The notes beneath the pieces were generated by a model. The model saw only the letters and a program-made list of their open reading frames with translations, was not told the origin of the DNA and did no database searches. Both the position numbers and the translations under genes were made by a program. A stretch of DNA of 64,000 bases from Thamnidium elegans (lineage: Eukaryota; Mucoromycota; Mucoromycetes; Mucorales; Mucoraceae): the NCBI GenBank assembly GCA_025201345.1, contig JAIXMG010000048.1, forward strand, positions 22,059 through 86,058, given 5' to 3'. Positions 35,660 to 48,838 of the stretch are shown one piece after another; position 1 is the first letter of the stretch; the number at the start of each line of letters is the position of its first letter.

Positions 35660-38600
35660 ATAAAGTATGCTTATCTTGATGGAGCAAGAGATTATTTACA
35701 ATTACGCACGATTATTATATCGTACAAAAATGCCTCTCTTTATAAATTTTAGTTTAACTAAGCCGATCCATGGCTCGAAGCCAAAAATATATTTAGTATG
35801 TGCAGGTTTTATTAAAATTAAATTTTTATATAGTATATACTTTGATATTCATTTTCCTGTTGATATACACACAGTGTCAAGACAGCATAGAACTCATTTA
35901 AAAACATATGATGGAACACAAACTAGTTTACTTCCTCAAAAAAAGGGTATTTCCTGCGGAAGAAGCAGAAGTTTCGAATACACAAACTACAACAAAGGGA
36001 TTGAAAACATACAATGTCTCCAATAAAGATAAACTGTTTAATTTTAACCTATCTATGAGAGAACACTCGCAGAAATCATACAAAATCTTTTGAAAAATGA
36101 AAACAAACTAAATGAAGTTAGAATAAAATCACTATCATCTACAAGATGATCTACCTGTATCATTACAAAGGCGGAGGATATGTCTGGATGCAAGCCCAAC
36201 GAAATAAAAACATACTTAGAAAACCATGGTACGAAGAGGAATTATATTTTATGGCGAGAATATGTTCAGGAACATTTTCGATGAGATACTTCAACATCAA
36301 TGCTCTCCCTCTCCAAAGCAACCTGTAGCTTCTGCAGCGATACTTTCTAAAAGACCAGTCAGAGACGAATTCGTACCAAGTACTTCTCTTCCCCTTTTGC
36401 CTACTGAAAATGTTCAAGAAACTGAGGAACCTTTCGAAACCACACAAAAACTTAAGTATCATACTTGTACTGTAGTTTTAAATAATACCATTAGACAAGA
36501 TTTGCCTCAGGATGATAAATATACCTTCATACAAAAGTTTAATCAGGCAATGTCCAATGTATCGAACTTTACAAGCGACTTTCAATTTTCCATTTATTCT
36601 TTGATGATGAATTTTAGAAACCATACCATCAATAGAAATATTTTTAACCAAGCAATATAATTTAATTAACAAGAAGGTTTCGAAACAAGTTCAATATTTC
36701 CAGAAGGTTCCCAGCCAACGGCCAATATACGATTTTCTGCACCTTCACATTCCGAAGAGGTGATGGTTTCGGATGTTCTGCGGAGAGAGTTGAGCAGTAT
36801 TTTTTCAAAGCAACATTTAAACTCTATATACAGCTCTTCTTTTGGGTTGCGTGGAACGAAACAAGAAACAAAAAAAAAAAAAGCAAACCCACTTCAAACA
36901 TAATTGAATAATGATATTCCGGAGCCTATCAAGCAGCTATTTTCTGATGTGAACGTAATTCCTTGTCCGTTGCTGTCAATATAACTTACTCGGTATATTA
37001 CAAAATTTGAAAATATGTGGAAAAAGGAACTATATTCTACAAAACTTTAAACATACTACTAGATGTTTTACTGAAAGTTCATTTGGCCCCAATAAGACAT
37101 CAAGCGTATGCTGCTTTCGTTGAATCCAAAAAAAAAACAGAAGTTCAAAATATTTACAATGAAAGAATATATGAAGAAACAAACATTAGAATTGGCGACC
37201 GTCGTCGTATGATAATTCGTGATGAATATTATAAAATACAAAAGTTTGAGTCACAAAATACGAAATAATCTAATCAAAGATGGTAAGGCAAAATTAGAGG
37301 ATGTCACAAAAGGATCAGATTATATCAAGAGAAAATTACAGCCACGGTATGATCTATTACATATAAAATCAGATTAATATACAGTAATACTCACATGTTC
37401 TATTAATTTTTTTAGAGGGAAACCGGACCTGAAGCCGAAGGTGGTGTTAAACCTGGAGGTTGTATCTTAGATAATGATCCGTTAGTTCTTTAAGAAGCTA
37501 CGACTTATATGACTGCAGAGGAAATCATACTAGAAGAAGATTTGACCGAAAATAGATCAACAGATGCAACACGGAGAAGAATAGGCCAGATAAAGGGCTT
37601 TTTAAAGAATATAATTATCAATGCTGAAATTAGGGAGCAAATTACGGAGGAAAGACTTTCAGAATTATGTCCTGAATTAAATGAACAATAAATCGGTGTT
37701 TGCATGTTACTGTATCACTCACTGGCTGTATATATACCATCGAAAGATAAGCGCTATTTGGTTGTTTATCTACTGCCTTTTGTGATTTTAGCAAATGATT
37801 TGTTACGTTGCTGAGGGTACTCTCGTTTTATGGAAAAGTATGTCCGGAACCCGCTACCCAACAAAATAGCTCGAGAGTAGATAGTACGCCTGTTTACCGC
37901 TTATTCTACGTATCTGTCTATAGCCGGTTTTGAATCTTTGATTTTGGAGGAGAGGTTATTGATTCCGGTACAATTGCTCGATCTTGTAAAGATGGTGTTT
38001 TTAATTCTTTTTTTCGACAGATCAATTATCCAAAGATTATGACGTTTACATCGTTTAATTTTTGCTCACAATGTAACTAACTATATTGCCTGGTTTGAAG
38101 TTTCTGGGTACTAGGAAAAATAAATCGGTGGTAATTACCAGTACAACGAAAAAGAAATTAAGCAATAATATTCCCTGGGGAGTGATGTGATCCAGCATAT
38201 ACAAGTATTTATCCTCATATATATTTACACGTACATGATTACCTCACACGTTTTTATCCCTTTATGACTAATTCATATTTATTTTAACTAAGCCTTACCA
38301 ACATCGTCCAGTAATAACCGTTGTCTGAGTAATGATTAGAGGTTTGACCATAATTACACATCTTGACGGAAGACTAGGTTAGATAAGCACGGTTTGAAGT
38401 TATATAAGGAAACTGTGGTACTTATAGTGATATAGCACATTACCAGAATTGTACTTGAACTCAGCTATAAAGAAGCTATATAAACCTATATCTTTTTTCA
38501 TGTAAAAAAAGGAAATTCTATTCTTTGCGACTGATTACTTTTAGCATCTTGTTTTTTTTTATTTTATTTTTTGAATCTTGACTATTTTATAGCTCGAATT

Positions 38601-39895
38601 ACACAGGGAGATATTCGAAGACAACTGCTGAAAGATAATGCTACATTATGCGCTGAATTGATAATCTTAAATAATTAATTAATGAAGCTATGCAAAACTA
38701 AAGAGGCAAGCTTTGGTAATCGAAAATAGAGATTTCGTTCAAGCGATTATCGATATAAAACAATATTAGTCTCGTGTGCGTCCTTTAATTCAAGATCAAA
38801 GCACCCGAAACAATCAAGTATATAATTTCATTGAACAATTGATAAGTTGCGCATCAAACACTCTACAATATTAAAAAAAAAAAAAGATTATCAGATGTTA
38901 CTTATCGTCAGTTCACCTGTCGATTGGCAATATAATATAGAAATTTTCAACACGCCATCCCAACTGAACATACCAATAATTGCCGTGTAATTGATAAAAA
39001 GTCATTTATAGATTAGGCGGAGCGTAATAAAGTTATCGTAACTTTTCGTTCTCTGGTACTGATAACGGAATAGCAAAAATGACAGCAACTGTTCCTTTAA
39101 ATCTTGAAAGGTTTAACTATCACTTAAGATTGCACAACATGTAAAGTCCTCTAGCTGACACTCAAGAATCTACTAATGATGTTTAAGAACTTCCGTTTAT
39201 CCGTTTACCTAAGCCTCTTACTATGAATACAGGTGATTTCGCTTTAAATGGTGGTCATTGGCGGCTAAGAAGAAAACTGGGAAGAGAGAAGAGGACGACA
39301 GGTGATCACACAATTGGAAAGAAATCTCGCAGAAAATAGCTTCTCAAAAGCTATCACAGTACAAGGAACAAAGCGAGCATATAGAGAGCAAATAGTTAGC
39401 CGAGAACAGCTTTGCGAGTTTTATGGATCCAGAAAAAGAGCTTCAGCAAAAAGAAAAGTCGAAAGTTGGACTACAAATTTCGAAACCATTTATGTACCGA
39501 AGAAATAAAGGAGATGAAAGAAGATAAGAAGCGTCTGGTTATGTTTATTGGTGATAGGGGAACTGGTGCTGGTTCAACAATTAAAGGATATCGTCGGTAT
39601 GGTGGGACTTGGAAACAAAAAATACACGGCTAATCCAATACAACATGCATTACAAATGAAAACAAAGCAACCCAAACTTGCGTCTATTACCTTTGTCCTT
39701 TATATAATACCAAGCAACAAGTCATGATGAAGAGGGAAATGATTCAAAAATTATATATGGTGCATTTATTTGTTATAGTCAAGTTTGTATTTCTATACGC
39801 AATAACCGAAATGTTCAAACAAGAGACAGTGTTTCGGCTATGGCCATCGGTTTATCCGGTCTGGCTACACCATTAAATAAACAGTTATTTCTCTT
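35660..39895 (+). pseudogene. Copy X3: most complete TnpB/Fanzor-like pseudogene
   Basis: Order along the + strand: KPNEIKTYLE and WREYVQEHF (about 36190-36280); TVVLNNTIRQDLPQDDKYT and DFQFSIYSLMMNFRNH (about 36470-36640); QEGFETSSIFPEG through a conserved SEEVMVSDVLRRE segment (36670-36850); LLDVLLKVHLAPIRHQAY (about 37050); GPEAEGGVKPGGC after a probable intron (37431); the helical LTENRSTDATRRRIGQIKG region (37545); a solo LTR (38183-38605); SGTD (about 39056); FIGDRGTGAGS (39545); CITNENKATQTC; TRDSVSAMAIGLS (about 39825). The length of about 4 kb and the 3' motif order fit a Fanzor-type nuclease. Multiple stops and frameshifts, and the LTR, inactivate it. The N-terminal half is not recognised beyond being shared with X1 or X2. 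Confidence 0.5.
38183..38605 (+). mobile_element. Solo LTR in X3 with 5-bp target duplication
   Basis: 423 bp, starting TGATGTGATC and ending TACACA. It is flanked by perfect GGGAG direct repeats at 38178-38182 and 38606-38610. This is the clearest of four copies and defines the ends. Confidence 0.75.
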
Positions 39896-39905
39896 TTTTT
39901 TTTTT

Positions 39906-39978
39906 GGGACTGATTACTTTTTATTATCTTTTTATTTTATTTTTGAAGTCCTTACTATTTTATAGCTCGAGTCCCACA
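39906..39978 (+). mobile_element. LTR 3'-end fragment
   Basis: Matches the terminal part of the solo LTR, from GACTGATTAC to CCCACA. Same context as 2036-2115. Confidence 0.5.
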
Positions 39979-40816
39979 ATCTGCTACAAAGTCGATTCTA
40001 TTAAGTGTCAAAGAGACTGGTGATGGATCTTCAGCGTGATTCAATTTACACAAAATATGGTACAAGATGAAAAATAAAAAAATATATGGATCAAAGTCTT
40101 GCTGGGGCAACTCTGGGGATTAAATACTACTGCTACTGCTGTTCATAATTTGTAAAGTTAAATTGGCCTTATTCTTTTAAAAAAAATAACACATCTTTAT
40201 TTAAAAAGAAAGAAACAGCTCCACTTTGATACTTCTTTCACACTGCTAGTTTTACTTTATTTTTCTTTAAATTGAAGAAAAGGCGCAGAAATAGATCTTA
40301 TTACATACGAAATGTAATATTTATAGAATTAGTTTCATCTATATTATAATAATGGAAGATGTTTGTTTTATTAGGAGAGGTATGAACTCGAAATCACTTT
40401 AAAGAACATGAAATACAGAATACTTTAGACAGATTCTATACTTGTGATACATACCATAATACTACACTTCCCCTCCCTTCTTTTTTATTTTTATTTTGAG
40501 AGCAGGTAATTCAAACACGCTTATATCGACAGTATCAGTTGTCGTTACGTCTATGTGGCACTTCTACAGATAATATAACGTTTCATCTTAAAGCTATTAA
40601 ACTTTTTTTTGTTGCATCAAAAAACAAACAAATAAATCTGATATCCGTTATGTTCATCCATTTTTATTTACTTGTTCCAAAAAGAAAAAAGGTACGATTG
40701 TATCTTAATTATCTCATATTTCACTATAGCCATATAAATATATGATCGGCACAGAGGCTATTTTTAAACTTTACGCTTGCGTTTCATATTCCGCTGTCAC
40801 TTAACGTAATATAACT
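39979..40816. other. Intergenic, upstream region type A of G5
   Basis: Near copy of 2116-2958. The 68-aa ORF at 40539-40745 has no visible family features. Nothing else is seen. Confidence 0.4.
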
Positions 40817-40913
40817 ACTCGGAACGAGTTTATGGGATCCCGAAATAACGTATATATTTACCCCTTTTTCTTCGTTTTACTCCTTTTTCTTTTCCTTCAA
40901 CAAAAATATTAGT
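40817..40913 (+). promoter_or_regulatory. Conserved promoter block of G5
   Basis: ACTCGGAACGAGT (40817-40829), GGGATCCCGAAATAACG, TATATATT from 40851, CCCCT, pyrimidine tract, then ATG at 40914. Confidence 0.55.
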
Positions 40914-43900
40914 ATGGATGAGGTATATGATCTTCTCCAACATACTCACTATGTTATTTTTCGTAAGTGATCCTCTTACTGTAAAATAATTCCATCTTTT
41001 GTTTTTTTTTTAAAAAGAAAAGCTTTATCGTCATATAGATCTTGGAGTGAATATGACTCATTTAGACTATTATTCCACTTCAAACAGAGATTTCCAATAC
41101 GGAACTTCATATATGATGTAAATATATAATACTAAAAAATATACGATGATTTTGAACAATTTGTAAAAATGTAGTAAAGACAGTTATATCACTTATGATA
41201 AACAGAAATCGAATGTTTTAAATTGGGGAAACCGAATTGTTTACTATAACAAACAAGATATAGTACAAATCGATGTGTCCAGAGAGAAATTATACCAAAT
41301 CTTTAAGAAGAAAAAAGGTAGCCGGGATCAAGATGACTTATTCACGTTAACAGCTGTATCCGACTTTATTCGCTTATCTGTAGAAGAACTAATTAAATAT
41401 TTGAAAGGAGAAATTAAAGATAATGGTGCACTCCATTACGTATTAAATGTACCGTCGGAGTGGGAAGAAGAAATAAGAGAAGTTCTGATTCGACCTATTT
41501 TTGTTCAAGCCAATTTAATATCAAAAGATGATCACCAAGACAGGATTTTATTTTGCTCTGATATAGAATCTGCCTATTACTATTTAAGTGACCCTAAAAA
41601 TGAAAATTTTACTGAAACGACACGTAATACGATTTTGGGTAGAATTGTTGCTGTGGAGGAGAATCAAGTGTTGATCAAATTGGATTTAATGTTAATTGGA
41701 AATCCTCTATTTGATTTTTCCGATTCCGTAACGCGTCTGAAAATCATGAATTCAAATGCAATACTACTTACTTCTGACGATGTTAAAGACGGTATTAGAG
41801 AATTCATAAAGATCAAATTCTCTTTCGATGCTCAAGAAAGTACTATCCTAAATATTATGAAAGAATTGGGCAATCGTACTTTTACTGATATGGTTAGTAA
41901 TGTAACATGGGAATAATAAGACGATATCAACTAACGGATTATTATAATAGAAAGACAAAGAGGAAGCTTCTTATTTAATGAAACCTTTCATTACTGACAA
42001 AAATATATCCGAATTAGATAAACACCAAGAAGAACTTATTAGATCCATTCGGCCTTTTGATATATGTGCTGAAATCAGTAAACATTTGCCTAATAACTTG
42101 GAGCAACTACTTCCGAACGACCTTGTAAAGGAGTACTCTATTTTGAAAGTTACTGATGGATACACTTCGAAAATTGAATTAGATGAAAGTCTATTACAAT
42201 GGTCAAGATTTATGTTTGAGTATAATCGAATATCTTTCGCCTCCAACTATATCGTACCTAAAAACCGTTCGAACAAATATATTGACAATATAGATATCTT
42301 CCGTGGGACTTTTCGATACTCGATTAGCACAATTAAGAACTCTAACATATACGGTAAACCACGTATACTATCAATAGAACATTCGGCGATCTCGTCTTCA
42401 ATATTCCTAAACTCAAAACCTGATGCCATTATGAATATAGGTACACCATCATTATATGCTTTATTATTTCAGTAGTAATACTTTTTACAATTAGATATTA
42501 TGCTCGACTCTACAGTGTTATCGTTCTCACTTTTAGATGAAAATGGTCTAGTAAAAGAAATCTGGAACCATGACTACTTTGTACCTGACATCGGGTAAGA
42601 TATGAATGAAACATTATGTAGATATCTATACTAATACAGCATTAGTTTGCGCTCTCTAGGATCGTTCTTTAATTTTTCAAAAGTAACAACATTAAATGTC
42701 AAAAAATCGTAAGTCTACGCATAAGTATGATATGTTTGCTATGAATAAAAAAATTAATAGTTTACTTAGGTTTATCGCATTTGTTAAAAAATACTTGACC
42801 AAAAAAAAAAAAAACGGTCTGCTTAAGTTTATCGCATCTGTTAAAAAATACTTAATGGATGAATCAAATATTTCTTCTGTTGTATTAAACAAGGACATGG
42901 TGATTGAAATAGAAAATATACTAAGCATAGAGAGCCATTATAAAGATGGAATGGTATCGATACAACAGCAAGTATACATAAAAGCATTTGTATTGATTTA
43001 TATGATTTATATAAATGAAATTGTATCAAGAAAGATGCCGAAAATTGCAGGAGGTAATGTCAATATAAAAACTGGATATGCTTTTACTATTGAAAAGGCG
43101 CTTCTTCAGAGATTACGTGTCACTGAGGACGAGCTAAGAGATATGATATATGCAAGCAATCTGGTACAAAAAAATGGCAGTTATAAAAAACTCAGAGTTA
43201 CTACACAAGGACAAGGACTCTTACCTGTAATTCAACAGTCGTTCAAACTACAGTTTCCACTCAAGTCTTTCTTTGTGGTAGCTCAACTGCATAAAGACTA
43301 TGTACAGCTAACGCTAAATCAAGTTGTAACTGAATCTGGTTCGGATCACGAAGATCAGGAAACAATTGTTATCAAAGAAGAAATAATCCATATTCCCAAT
43401 ATATATGACGCATTGTGCTTCAACATGTGGAGCAATATTACAGAAGATAGCAGTCTAATTAAGTTATGTGACACACATAAAGGATATAACGACAACGAAT
43501 TACTTGATATATTCTCTTTAAAAAATCAAGCGGAATTTACGAACAATCTTAAGGAGTACATATCTAAAGAGGTAAGTAATCTAAAATAGTGTCAGTGATT
43601 ATCTTTCTTTTTATCTAAAATTTCAATTTATATTTTGTATAGATCCTTAACAAGAATTTGACCACACAAAAAGCGGACAAAACTACTGTATATCTAAGCA
43701 ATTCATGTAATTGTAGAGTTTGTTTAACGGTAAATGATATTACAGAGATTTCTTTTCGACCAGTTCTACAAGATATCATCTCTCTTGTATTTACCTCCTT
43801 GATAAATAAGCAACTCTTTGGAAACTATAGACATATCCAATATGTGTTTCACCTCATATGCTTCAATTATAATCCACAGTTTCAACATATACTTATGAAA

Positions 43901-44586
43901 ATACTAGATGAAGAAACCGACTATTTTTTGTATGAACAAAGAATTGATGTAGATCACTATATAATACCAAAATTATCAAATCAACTGATTAAGCCTATTT
44001 TACAACAAGAACCATGTTCATATAAAGGATTCCAAATGGGTGTTTTACGCCAGGTTTATAGTGAAAACTTTGGCTTCGGTTTTGAAAACTCTTTGGATGA
44101 TATTCCTGCTGTACTTAAAAACAACAGAGAAGATAGAAACACCATTTTAATCGATGACAAAAAAGTATTTCCGTTGTTCAAGAAGGGAGACAAAATGAAT
44201 GAAAGTCAATTAAATCGAGTATTTTATTTGAATATGAAACAAGAACATGTCGGCTCTTTTTTTGGTCTATGTAGGTAATAATATAAGGAGTACTGCATTT
44301 TTAGCTTACATAAACTTTAATAGGTTTCTTTAAACTTAAGCCAGTTGCTAGTTTAAGGTTTGATAAACCTATTAGCTTAGAGCATACAACTGAAAAATTC
44401 GGAGCGAGTTTATATTTAAGTAATATAAATATGCTGAAGAACAATCAAGATATACCTTATATGATCTCTATAGTTTACCACGGTTATTCTTCGTCCCTTT
44501 ATTTTGAAATTAAAACGGTTGGAGACAAGACAAAAAGACGGTTTATAACAATACTTGCGGAACCCATGACATTATGTCGATTTTAA
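40914..44586 (+). CDS. G5: HSPA12/Hsp70-like protein, intact, with exon 7 insertion (about 1,070 aa)
   Basis: Exons 40914-40962, 41018-41117, 41175-41892, 41951-42440, 42495-42594, 42646-42708, 42770-43571, 43643-44270 and 44324-44586 (3,213 nt, in phase throughout). Exon 7 is 57 nt longer than in other copies. The start of the exon is duplicated, so FIAFVKKYL is followed by a lysine run from an A14 tract and then FIASVKKYL. The phosphate-1-like loop is IDLGVNMT. The exon 3 loop is YLSDPKNENFTETTRN and the exon 8 loop is ENSLDDIPAV. Exon 4 shares its first half with G3/G4 (SFASNYIVPK) but then reads NRSNKYIDNID. AATAAA is at 44635-44640. Same family inference as G2. Confidence 0.85.
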
Positions 44587-44864
44587 AAAAGATTACTATT
44601 GTGTTCATGGTGTACCCACGATATTTTACACTTTAATAAAAAGAAATTACAGCTTATAAATGCGTATAGAAGCGGTAATTAAGAACTTTTATATTCGTAT
44701 ATAAAGCATTATACAGAGTAACAGTATAAAAATGTTGTTTCATGCGCACTATGGGAAATCGGGATGTTAATTTATGTCAAAAAATGTCGACATGAAAAAA
44801 CATATTTTCCATGTTAAAAATTGCGATTTCATGTTGCCATATTTCGACATGAAATAGATGGATT

Positions 44865-44932
44865 AAAATAACATAAAATAACATAAAATATCATAAAATA
44901 TCATAAAATAACATAAAATAACATAAAATAAC
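44865..44932. repeat. 10-bp tandem repeat near the left end of C2
   Basis: About seven ATAACATAAA-type units, two of them with TATCATAAA. Expanded relative to C1 (about four units). Confidence 0.7.
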
Positions 44933-45119
44933 ACGAAATGACATTAAAATGTCGACATAAGTTTGATGTTGAAAAAATTATATATTGAAATTTTTATTAA
45001 TAATAAGCAAAAGAGAAAAAAAAAAAGTACACATGTCTATGTACTTTTACCGCTTTCACGCATTCTGATAAGAAAACTGTCAGTCGTCGCTTAATAGAGT
45101 AATATTTATATGAACCTAC

Positions 45120-45745
45120 TTACATTTTTTTGTTTCTTCGATTTCGCGACATGTTTGACCATTTTGGTTGTAGGATGAGTTCTACAGCCCAAAGACCACG
45201 ACAAAGATAAAGAGCGTCTAGTTCTTCAGAATCTTTTACCGTTTTGTCAAGTGTAGCCTTCAACAGATTCATTTGTATGTCTCCATTTAAATCCTTCCAT
45301 CCTTTTTCTCCGTTGGACTTACCTGATTTATCACTTGTCAAAGTTTTGCTTTGACAGGTAGTCAATGAAGTTTTCTTTAACAAGCTGAAAAGCTCTTCCA
45401 ATCTTTCTTCTGTTACTTCCGGAAGATTATTCCTCAGGTAATTCTCAACAGCAATTTTTTTTTTGTCTTTTTCAGACGTAGCTTTCGGCTGAGGTATCAT
45501 GTCGATACCGTTATTACCTCTCATTTGTGGTATGTTCGTGTTATCCAAACTTTGTATCATACCACAGACATCATCTAAACCTTTCATAATACTGTTATGC
45601 CTTTCTTTGTCTTTCTCTTTTTTTTACAGCGTAGTTCGTTTAAAACCATTTCATTTTGTTTTGTAACCTCATTCTTAAACTTTTTAAACCATTCAGGTTC
45701 ATCATTATCGAGATAGATATCCTTTCTCTTTCTAGGAGGAGCCAT
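45120..45745 (-). CDS. C2 accessory protein, divergent to the transposase
   Basis: Same as the C1 gene: MAPPRKRKDIYLDNDEPEWF from 45745, a frame change at the A8 tract near 45618-45625, then a 155-aa segment ending RNRRNKKM. Only a few substitutions separate the copies (for example LLSLLKK to LFSLLKK). Conservation in both copies, unlike the eroded transposase, suggests the frame was intact until recently. Unrecognised family. Confidence 0.5.
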
Positions 45746-45908
45746 GTTATCTGAAATAATAAAAAAAAATAGAGAAGAAAATGAATTTTAAAGAATAAAA
45801 AAAAATACTTTCCGTTATTTGTTGCCAAATCCTTTTTATATAGTATTATAGCAGTCAACTTCTCTTTCTTTCCATTCAATTTGCTTCGTTGCTATCAGAC
45901 TTATCATT

Positions 45909-47594
45909 ATGACCAATCGTTGTTCAGTATGCAACATTAACATCACGAAGAGAAACGAAAAGAAGCATGCAAAAATGCATAAACATCAAGAAATGCTAGC
46001 ACGATTAAGAGAGATTGAGCTAGATCGCAAAAGGGAATCAACTTCCAGTAAACGTGTTAGAATAGCCTCTGAATCAAGTGTCCAGCAGTTTGAGCCACAA
46101 AGAGGACATGCAATTGATCAGGTTGGGCATCGAGAAGATTATCTTGGCGATGTCTACGAAGAAAATTATTTAGATGACAGTTTGGAAGAAATGTCAAAAA
46201 GAATTTCGACTTTTGGATTAAATGGCCAGATGAATCCCATTGCAAACACAAGTGATATCGAAACTGATGAGATAGTAGACAATGATGTTCAAGTAGAAGA
46301 AAGAGATGAGCTTTTGTTATTACTAAGCGATCTTAAAAAATTCGAAATCACAATTGAAAATCCGCTTAGCGTTGAATCTCGCGCTGGTGAATTGTTAGAA
46401 TCTTTGGATAAAACAACACGCTCAAGTATTGAACTTAAGAACCTTCTTCAAGCTAACAATGCGTCCAAAAAAGCTTACAGAAATGACTTTTTCTTGGTTC
46501 AACAAGTTTCTAAAAGAAAATGTAGGAGAGGAAGGTAATGTTATGACTGTTAATGATTTTCTAAATTATAAATGTGGTATTTACATAATTCTGTGGTTTT
46601 TACATAATAGTTGACCAGCTGTTATCCCCTTATAAGTGTAACAAAACTATAAGTGATTGCTTACATAAAGACAATACTGCTTCTTATGATATGTACGGTA
46701 AGGGATGTAAGTTATACTATCTTAGCGTCAAAAGCCTTGTTTGTCCTAACTGTAAAGAACCGCGCTACAAGAGCGACACATTATTTGATGGCTATAATCA
46801 AGCGGTACAAAAGAATCATCAGCTTCCACTTCGTAGACAATTGGCTGAGTTTTTGTCGTACGGCTCTAATGTAACTAAAATCAGCAACTACAAAAAGTTA
46901 GTCGCGGATTCACATTTACAGACTCCAGAGCATTTATACAAGGATGTATTCAATGGACAAGCTCATTGCGGGCCTAAAGAAAACACGGAGCTTACTCTTG
47001 CTTCTTCACATAGATGGATTCAATCCCTTTAAGAGAGGAGGTGTCTCAATGATTATTATAATGGGTACCATTTTGGACCTTCCGCCTGAAGATAGAGTCA
47101 AGCAAGAAAACATTCTTATTATCGCTATCATTCCTGGGCCCAACAAACCGAAGAATATATTTACCTTTTTGTATCCTACTCTCCAAGATCTTCTGGTATT
47201 AGTAAGCACGGGAATAACAGTTGTTTCCGATAATAAAGCTTCGTTATACAAAGCTTGTCTTACCGTAGTGATAGCTGACATAATTGGTATTGCCGAATTA
47301 TGTATGCACTCTGGACATACATCTTATTACGACTGCCGAGTCTGCACTATTGTTAGCAATGTAAAAGAGAACGGAGAAAGTGGAATATACTTTAGCAACA
47401 AGGTTTTACTTGACTGTCGAATGAGAAATAAAGAAGACTTTGTTACTGGTGATGCTGCTCATGGTATAAAAAAACCAACACCTTTCGGTTTATTAGATAG
47501 CTTTACAGGTGTATGCTTTTTTGGGCTCGATGAATTGCGCCTCTGGGGTCAAAATATAGCCAAGCAGATATGGGCAGCTGTAACAGTTAACAAC

Positions 47595-47629
<35 letters not shown>

Positions 47630-48838
47630 GGGATAAAAAACCCGTTATTTTTAAGAAACTACTATCGAGAAAAGCTTGGCAGAAAGCTTTAAGAAGCTCA
47701 ATCCTTGGGGAACAAATACGCTCAAGATGGAAAGTTCATTAACATGGCAACTTCCGCGGGATATGGTAGGGCAGTTGACTACATTGCTTTTTTAATATAT
47801 GCTGTTCCAACACTATTAGTAGAAGCTCTAGAATTACAAGTTGAAAATCTGAAAGCTAAAAGAGCTAAAGAGAATGAAAAGCGATCGAAGAAAAGAAGCA
47901 AAAAGGGCAAAGAACGAGCTGTTGAACCCAATGACGATATTGATGATGATATTGATGATGATATTGACGACTTAGTTTCTTGTTTCGATCAAGCGTCAGA
48001 AACACTCACGTCATTATCGTTGGTTTGCCAAATATCTGAGAAGCTTGTTATAAGCTCAGAAGATATCGCCGCTATTGATCAACATACAAATATATGGCAT
48101 GCATTCTTACGCAACTTCGTAGGTACCAATAACTTTACAATTAATCAACACTACATGTTTCATATAAGTTACTTTATACAGCAACTTGGACCTCTAAAGG
48201 CATATAGTGTTCGTTCTTTGGAAATAACAATAGGCTTATGTAAAGAAAAAATCAAATCACGTTCTAAACCAGGTGAAAACGCAATAAACTTTCTTCGAGG
48301 TAATTCGGTACAGTCTCAGCAGAAATGGTACGCCTATAAAGAAAGCAACGAAGATGACTTCAGAGAGCATTTCAAAATTACTAGCGATTTGTTAAATGAT
48401 ATGCTTGATCCTGATGGATTACCTTTCAATGTGATGTTAAGAGATTTCTGCAGCAGTAATCGCTTAATGTTTGACTGCGAAGAAACTATGTTCATCAGAG
48501 AAGAGCATATATTAAGCCGCAATAATCAGATCCTCAAGAAAGCAAGAGGAAAGGATGGAACCGATGCCGTAGTCCAACGAAATAGCGAAAGTGGATCCGT
48601 AAAATACAGTCTTGTAAATATCCAAGCCATGTTTGATTATAAAAATACGAACCTAGCATTAGTAAAAGATGGGTGTTCACTAGAACTAGACCAAAGAAAA
48701 AGATTGTTTACAAAGCTCTCAGTTACGACAGCAGTGGAGATATGGGAGCTAATATATTTGAAGAGAGTAATGGGTTATGCGATCAAGATACCATCGTTAA
48801 TTTCAGAAGATAAGTTGTATATTTGCTTTAAAAAGTAA
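45909..48838 (+). pseudogene. C2 TNP2-like transposase, nearly complete
   Basis: It starts MTNRCSVCNINITKRNEKKH, a C-x2-C...H-x3-H-like finger. The first ORF is open to about 46465, where one extra A relative to C1 shifts the frame. A probable short intron ends at 46612. KCVDQLLSPYKC, LVCPNCKEPRYKS, HIDGFNPFKRGG, LDLPPEDRVKQE, IIAIIPGPNKPK, CRVC and DAAHGIKKPTPFGLLDSF then follow the TNP2 pattern. An A run of 32 (47596-47627) breaks the frame. The 377-aa C-terminal ORF 47705-48838 is open and contains a lysine-rich segment, DDIDDDIDDDIDD repeats and FLRNFVGTNNFTINQHY. Confidence 0.75.
47596..47627. repeat. Poly(A) run inside the C2 transposase
   Basis: 32 consecutive A. C1 has 12 at the same position. 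It adds a polylysine stretch and then a stop. Confidence 0.8.

Noticed and set aside
44865..44932. 10-bp tandem units considered as a CRISPR-like array
   Set aside because: Units are contiguous without spacers and lie in a transposon end in a eukaryotic genome.
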